Shown piece by piece: positions 6,823-9,399 of a stretch of DNA of 9,399 nt. The stretch is taken from positions 1-9,399 of the forward strand of contig JAZHDG010000105.1 in the NCBI GenBank assembly GCA_036584525.1. The letters run 5' to 3'. Source of the DNA: UBA6181 sp016934015 (GTDB lineage: Bacteria; Bacillota_I; Bacilli_A; Acholeplasmatales; Acholeplasmataceae). The notes under the pieces are model-generated. The model made no database searches and was not told the DNA's origin. It worked only from the letters and a program-made list of their open reading frames with translations. The translations under genes were made by a program, and so were the position numbers. Position 1 is the stretch's first letter. Every line of letters starts with the position of its first letter.

Positions 6823-6860
6823 ATCATAAGATTTTATAAAGGTTATGATAAGATTTTACA
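6823..6860 (+). promoter_or_regulatory. 22-bp-period direct repeat, likely YesN operator
   Basis: ATnATAAGATTTTAnA occurs at 6823-6838 and again at 6845-6860, 14 of 16 positions identical, including an unbroken 11-base core. The repeat period is 22 bp, about two helical turns, as for AraC-family activators that bind direct repeats on one face of the helix. The proximal copy ends exactly where the -35 hexamer (6861-6866) should be. The repeat is seen directly; binding by the regulator at 2483-4078 is inferred. Confidence 0.6.
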
Positions 6861-6880
6861 TTTTTTTAGTCTCTTTCACA

Positions 6881-6889
6881 TGATAAAAT
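6881..6889 (+). promoter_or_regulatory. mglB promoter, extended -10
   Basis: TGATAAAAT contains an extended -10 (TG, one base, TAAAAT), with a start of transcription near 6896. At 17-bp spacing the -35 position is only TTTTTT, a weak match. This fits a promoter that needs an activator bound at the adjacent direct repeat. An alternative -10, TATAAA at 6900-6905, has TTCACA 19 bp upstream and is less convincing. Confidence 0.5.
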
Positions 6890-6902
6890 GAAAGCGCTTT
6901 AT
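6889..6902. promoter_or_regulatory. cre-like site (catabolite control)
   Basis: TGAAAGCGCTTTAT matches the palindromic catabolite-responsive element TGAAAGCGCTTTCA except for the last two bases. Its core AAAGCGCTTT (6891-6900) is a perfect palindrome. It covers the expected transcription start of mglB, where a bound CcpA-like protein would block initiation. Whether this organism has CcpA cannot be seen here. Confidence 0.65.
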
Positions 6903-6910
6903 AAAAACGA

Positions 6911-6917
6911 AAGGGAG
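6911..6917 (+). promoter_or_regulatory. Ribosome binding site of mglB
   Basis: AAGGGAG lies 6 bases before ATG 6924. This rules out the in-frame ATG at 6888, which overlaps the -10 and cre-like site and would place 12 hydrophilic residues before the signal peptide. Confidence 0.85.
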
Positions 6918-6923
6918 AAAAAA

Positions 6924-7940
6924 ATGAAAAAAGTTTTATTATTTGTTGCAGTTATTTTAATTGGACTCGGTTTTGCTGCATGTAAACAAGATGATGGCAA
7001 AATAGTGATTGGTGCTAACATTTATACATATGGTGACAACTTCATGAATGGTGTTGTACGTCCAGAGTTAGAACGTTATGCAGAGGAAAAAGGCATTACA
7101 CTTGATATCGTTGACTCAGAAAACGACCAAGCTAAATTAAACGACCAAGTAGACGTGTTTATTTCTAAAGGTGTTGATGCGCTTGCGATTAACCTAGTTG
7201 ACCCAGCAGCAGCTTCAACGATTATTAACAAAGCTAAAGCAGCTGATATTCCACTTATTCTTTTCAATAAAGAAGCAACTGAAGCTGGCGTTATGGCAAC
7301 TTATGACAAAGTTTGGTACGTTGGTACTGACTCAGCAGAAGCTGGCGTAATTCAAGGTGAAATGATGGTTGCTGACTGGAATCTAAACAAAGCAACTTGG
7401 GATAAGAATGGCGATAATAAAGTTCAATACGTTTTATTAAAAGGCGAACCAGGCCATCCTGATGCTGAAGCTCGTACAACAGAATCAGTTAAAGCATTTG
7501 CTGATGCAGGTATCGAAGTTGAACAATTAGCAATTCAAGCTTCTACAACTTGGAATACTGGTGAAGCACAAGCAACTATGCAATCTTGGTTATCAAATAC
7601 AACATTTGGTGACAACATTGAATTAGTTATCTCTAACAATGATGGTATGGCATTTGGTGCATATGCAGCTATGGAAGAAGCAAACATTTTCTTACCACTT
7701 TATGGTGTTGATGCATTAACTGAAGCATTAACCATGATTGGTGATGATGAAATGAATGGTACTGTTCTTAATGATGGTGTTAACCAAGCACGCGCTACAC
7801 TTGATTTAGCAATTAACGCTGCTCAAGGTAAAGATGTGACTGAAGGTACTGATTGGGTTGTTAAATCAGATGGTACAAAAGCAGTTCGCGTAGCTTACGT
7901 TGCAGTAACTAAAGCAAATTATCAAGACTTCTTAAGCTAA
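6924..7940 (+). CDS. mglB: Galactose/glucose-binding lipoprotein of ABC importer
   Basis: This 338-residue lipoprotein (signal peptide with Lys2/Lys3, lipobox FAAC, Cys20) captures sugar for the MglABC importer at the outer face of the membrane. All positions aligned with E. coli MglB contacts are kept: Asp38, Phe40, Asn115, Lys116, His178, Asp180, Arg184, Trp210, Asn239, Asp263 and Asn283. The calcium loop DKNGDNKVQ (160-168) with partner Glu233 is also present. No insertion precedes the GVDAL hinge, in contrast to the paralogue encoded at 5791. Galactose or glucose is the expected ligand; residue conservation supports this but does not separate the two. The gene has its own regulated promoter (direct repeat, extended -10, cre-like site) and is followed by a terminator-like hairpin before mglA, so it should be made in excess of the ATPase. 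Confidence 0.95.
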   Translation: MKKVLLFVAVILIGLGFAACKQDDGKIVIGANIYTYGDNFMNGVVRPELERYAEEKGITLDIVDSENDQAKLNDQVDVFISKGVDALAINLVDPAAASTIINKAKAADIPLILFNKEATEAGVMATYDKVWYVGTDSAEAGVIQGEMMVADWNLNKATWDKNGDNKVQYVLLKGEPGHPDAEARTTESVKAFADAGIEVEQLAIQASTTWNTGEAQATMQSWLSNTTFGDNIELVISNNDGMAFGAYAAMEEANIFLPLYGVDALTEALTMIGDDEMNGTVLNDGVNQARATLDLAINAAQGKDVTEGTDWVVKSDGTKAVRVAYVAVTKANYQDFLS

Positions 7941-7961
7941 GCTAGTTTATAATTGACAATC

Positions 7962-8012
7962 ATAAGCAGATGGAAGTACGTTTTCGTACTTCCATCATCT
8001 TGCTTATTTTTT
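7962..8012 (+). terminator. Intercistronic terminator/attenuator, mglB-mglA
   Basis: A perfect 12-bp stem GATGGAAGTACG/CGTACTTCCATC (7969-7980 and 7985-7996) with a TTTT loop is extended by ATAAGCA/TGCTTAT (7962-7968 and 8001-8007) across a 4-base bulge. A run of six T (8007-8012) follows. I see no new promoter between it and mglA, so partial read-through is expected. The hairpin would also protect the 3' end of the mglB message. Confidence 0.88.
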
Positions 8013-8032
8013 ATTGAAATGGGGTATGAGTT

Positions 8033-9399
8033 ATGGATGAACAATATCTATTATCGATCAAAAATGTAACCAAAGCATTTTCAGGCATTACCGTATTGAA
8101 TAAAGTAAGTTTAAATATTCGTAAAGGCTCTATTCATGCGCTAATGGGTGAAAATGGTGCCGGTAAATCCACCTTGATGAAGTGTTTGTTTGGGATTTAT
8201 ATTCAAGATGATGGTGAGTTTTTCTTAAACGGTGAACAATTTAACTTTCAAGACCCCAAACATGCATTAGAAAACGGGATATCAATGGTTCATCAGGAAT
8301 TAAATCAAGTGCTACAACGTAATGTATCTGATAACATTTGGTTAGGAAGATATCCTAAAAAACGTGGACTTATTGATGAGAGAAAGATGCAAGAGAATAC
8401 AATCAAACTATTTCATTCATTAAACATTGATGTTGATCCCAGAAAAAAAATGTCTGACTTAAGTGTTTCACAAAGACAAATGGTTGAGATTGCGAAAGCA
8501 GTATCTTATAACGCAAAAGTAATTGTCCTTGATGAACCAACATCATCTCTAACTGAAAATGAAGTTGATAAGCTTTTTGAAATACTTAGAACCTTAAAAA
8601 AACAGGGTGTAGGTATTATTTATATCTCGCATAAAATGGAAGAGATTTTTACCATCAGTGATGAAGTTACCGTCTTAAGAGATGGTGGACTTGTTGGAAC
8701 AAGCTTCACGAAAGATCTTGATATGGATAAGATTATTAAGATGATGGTCGGCAGAACACTCAATCAACGATTTCCTGAAATACCACCATGTCATGGTGAT
8801 GTTTACTTAGAAGTTAAAAACTTATCAACTGAATACACACCTAAAGTACATGATGTCAGTTTGACACTCCGCAAAGGTGAGATTTTGGGTATTGGAGGTC
8901 TTGTTGGAGCGAGACGAACAGAACTGGTTGAAGCAATTTTTGGTGCACGAACGAAAGCATCGGGTGAAATCTTGCTTGAAGGTAAACCGATAACGATCAA
9001 TCATCCTGGGGATGCAATTAAGCATGGGATGGCATTAATCACCGAAGAAAGACGTGTAACAGGTATCTATGCGACAAATACAATTCGGTTTAATACAACT
9101 ATTTCAAATATCTCAAACTATAAAAATAAACTTGGTCTTCTTTCTGAAGCACGCATGATTGTTGATACGGATACTCAGATTAAAAACATGCGCGTCAAGA
9201 CACCAAATCAATTGGAACTTATTCGTGCATTAAGTGGTGGAAATCAACAAAAAGTTGTTATTGGTCGATGGTTGTTAACAAATCCCAATATACTGCTTAT
9301 GGATGAACCTACGAGAGGTATTGATGTAGGTGCTAAATTTGAGATTTACCAATTGATGATCAAACTCATAAATGATGGAAAATCCATCATTATGGTATC
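8033..9399 (+). CDS. mglA: Galactose/methyl-galactoside ABC importer ATPase (partial)
   Basis: The protein has 455 complete codons in view and is cut by the window end, against about 500 for the family. It is a double ATP-binding-cassette protein that powers sugar uptake at the inner face of the membrane, paired with MglB and an MglC permease. The first cassette has Walker A GENGAGKST (39-47), Q-loop HQELN, the family-typical signature LSVSQRQMVEIAKA (about 143-156) and Walker B VLDEPTSSL (Asp167-Glu168). The second has the degenerate P-loop region GLVGARRTEL usual in MglA/RbsA proteins, signature LSGGNQQK (400-407) and Walker B LMDEP (Asp424-Glu425). The start at 8033 has GGGG at 8021-8024 as a modest ribosome binding site; nearby ATGs at 8019, 8026 and 8037 are in other frames. 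The gene lies 92 bases after mglB, behind a terminator-like hairpin, and is expected to be read through from the mglB promoter. MglA rather than RbsA or XylG is chosen because of the mglB neighbour. Confidence 0.93.
   Translation, partial: MDEQYLLSIKNVTKAFSGITVLNKVSLNIRKGSIHALMGENGAGKSTLMKCLFGIYIQDDGEFFLNGEQFNFQDPKHALENGISMVHQELNQVLQRNVSDNIWLGRYPKKRGLIDERKMQENTIKLFHSLNIDVDPRKKMSDLSVSQRQMVEIAKAVSYNAKVIVLDEPTSSLTENEVDKLFEILRTLKKQGVGIIYISHKMEEIFTISDEVTVLRDGGLVGTSFTKDLDMDKIIKMMVGRTLNQRFPEIPPCHGDVYLEVKNLSTEYTPKVHDVSLTLRKGEILGIGGLVGARRTELVEAIFGARTKASGEILLEGKPITINHPGDAIKHGMALITEERRVTGIYATNTIRFNTTISNISNYKNKLGLLSEARMIVDTDTQIKNMRVKTPNQLELIRALSGGNQQKVVIGRWLLTNPNILLMDEPTRGIDVGAKFEIYQLMIKLINDGKSIIMV

Noticed and set aside
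6810..6837. Inverted repeat ATAAAATC/GATTTTAT after the sensor lipoprotein gene, considered as a terminator
   Set aside because: The 8-bp stem is almost all A-T with a 12-base loop, and no T-run follows. It partly overlaps the direct repeats, so the pairing may simply reflect operator-like sequence.
7076..7479. Minus-strand open frames within mglB, and similar ones at 2117-2362, 4277-4483, 6479-6712 and 8803-9025
   Set aside because: They lie opposite well-supported genes, show no family motif, and are explained by the coding sequence on the plus strand.
1..9399. CRISPR array, insertion sequence or defence system
   Set aside because: There are no spaced repeats of CRISPR type, no transposase-like protein and no defence-protein domain in any credible gene of the window.

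Overview
The window is A+T-rich DNA with Gram-positive-style features: strong Shine-Dalgarno sites, lipoprotein signal peptides and a cre-like operator. It suggests a low-G+C Bacillota or a related wall-less lineage such as Acholeplasmatales or Izemoplasmatales. The lineage is an inference from style, not a match. UGA is read as stop: every tryptophan in the intact genes is TGG, and the membrane-protein gene at 1773 ends in TGA just before the next promoter.

Left part (1-1772), poorly conserved. A near-perfect inverted repeat (97-159) surrounds an extended -10 promoter. The lipoprotein gene behind it (168-1160) is split by one in-frame TGA at 648-650, probably a former Gly codon. A roughly 600-base stretch without a credible gene follows. 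It holds a short sequence resembling the 3' end of a tRNA (1470-1492) and a strong intrinsic terminator (1518-1551). These signs suggest a decaying region.

Middle (1773-6813). A YczE/YitT-like membrane protein stands alone. A tight three-gene operon then encodes an AraC-type response regulator (YesN-like), a sensor histidine kinase (YesM-like) and a lipoprotein paralogue of the galactose/glucose-binding protein MglB. The overlaps are 8 and 17 nt.

Right part (6814-9399). mglB is followed by mglA, cut by the window end; mglC is expected beyond it. The mglB upstream region carries a direct repeat with a 22-bp period (6823-6860) abutting a poor -35, an extended -10, and a cre-like palindrome over the start site. 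A 12-bp-core hairpin with a T-run separates mglB from mglA and probably makes the binding protein more abundant than the ATPase.

Proposed working: the kinase-linked binding lipoprotein detects galactose or glucose outside the cell and signals through the kinase to the regulator. The regulator binds the direct repeats and activates mglBA(C), while a CcpA-like protein can shut the promoter off through the cre-like site. The most interesting part is this sensor-type sugar-binding protein. It keeps almost every sugar contact known from E. coli MglB and has gained a second EF-hand-like loop that the transporter MglB in the same window lacks.
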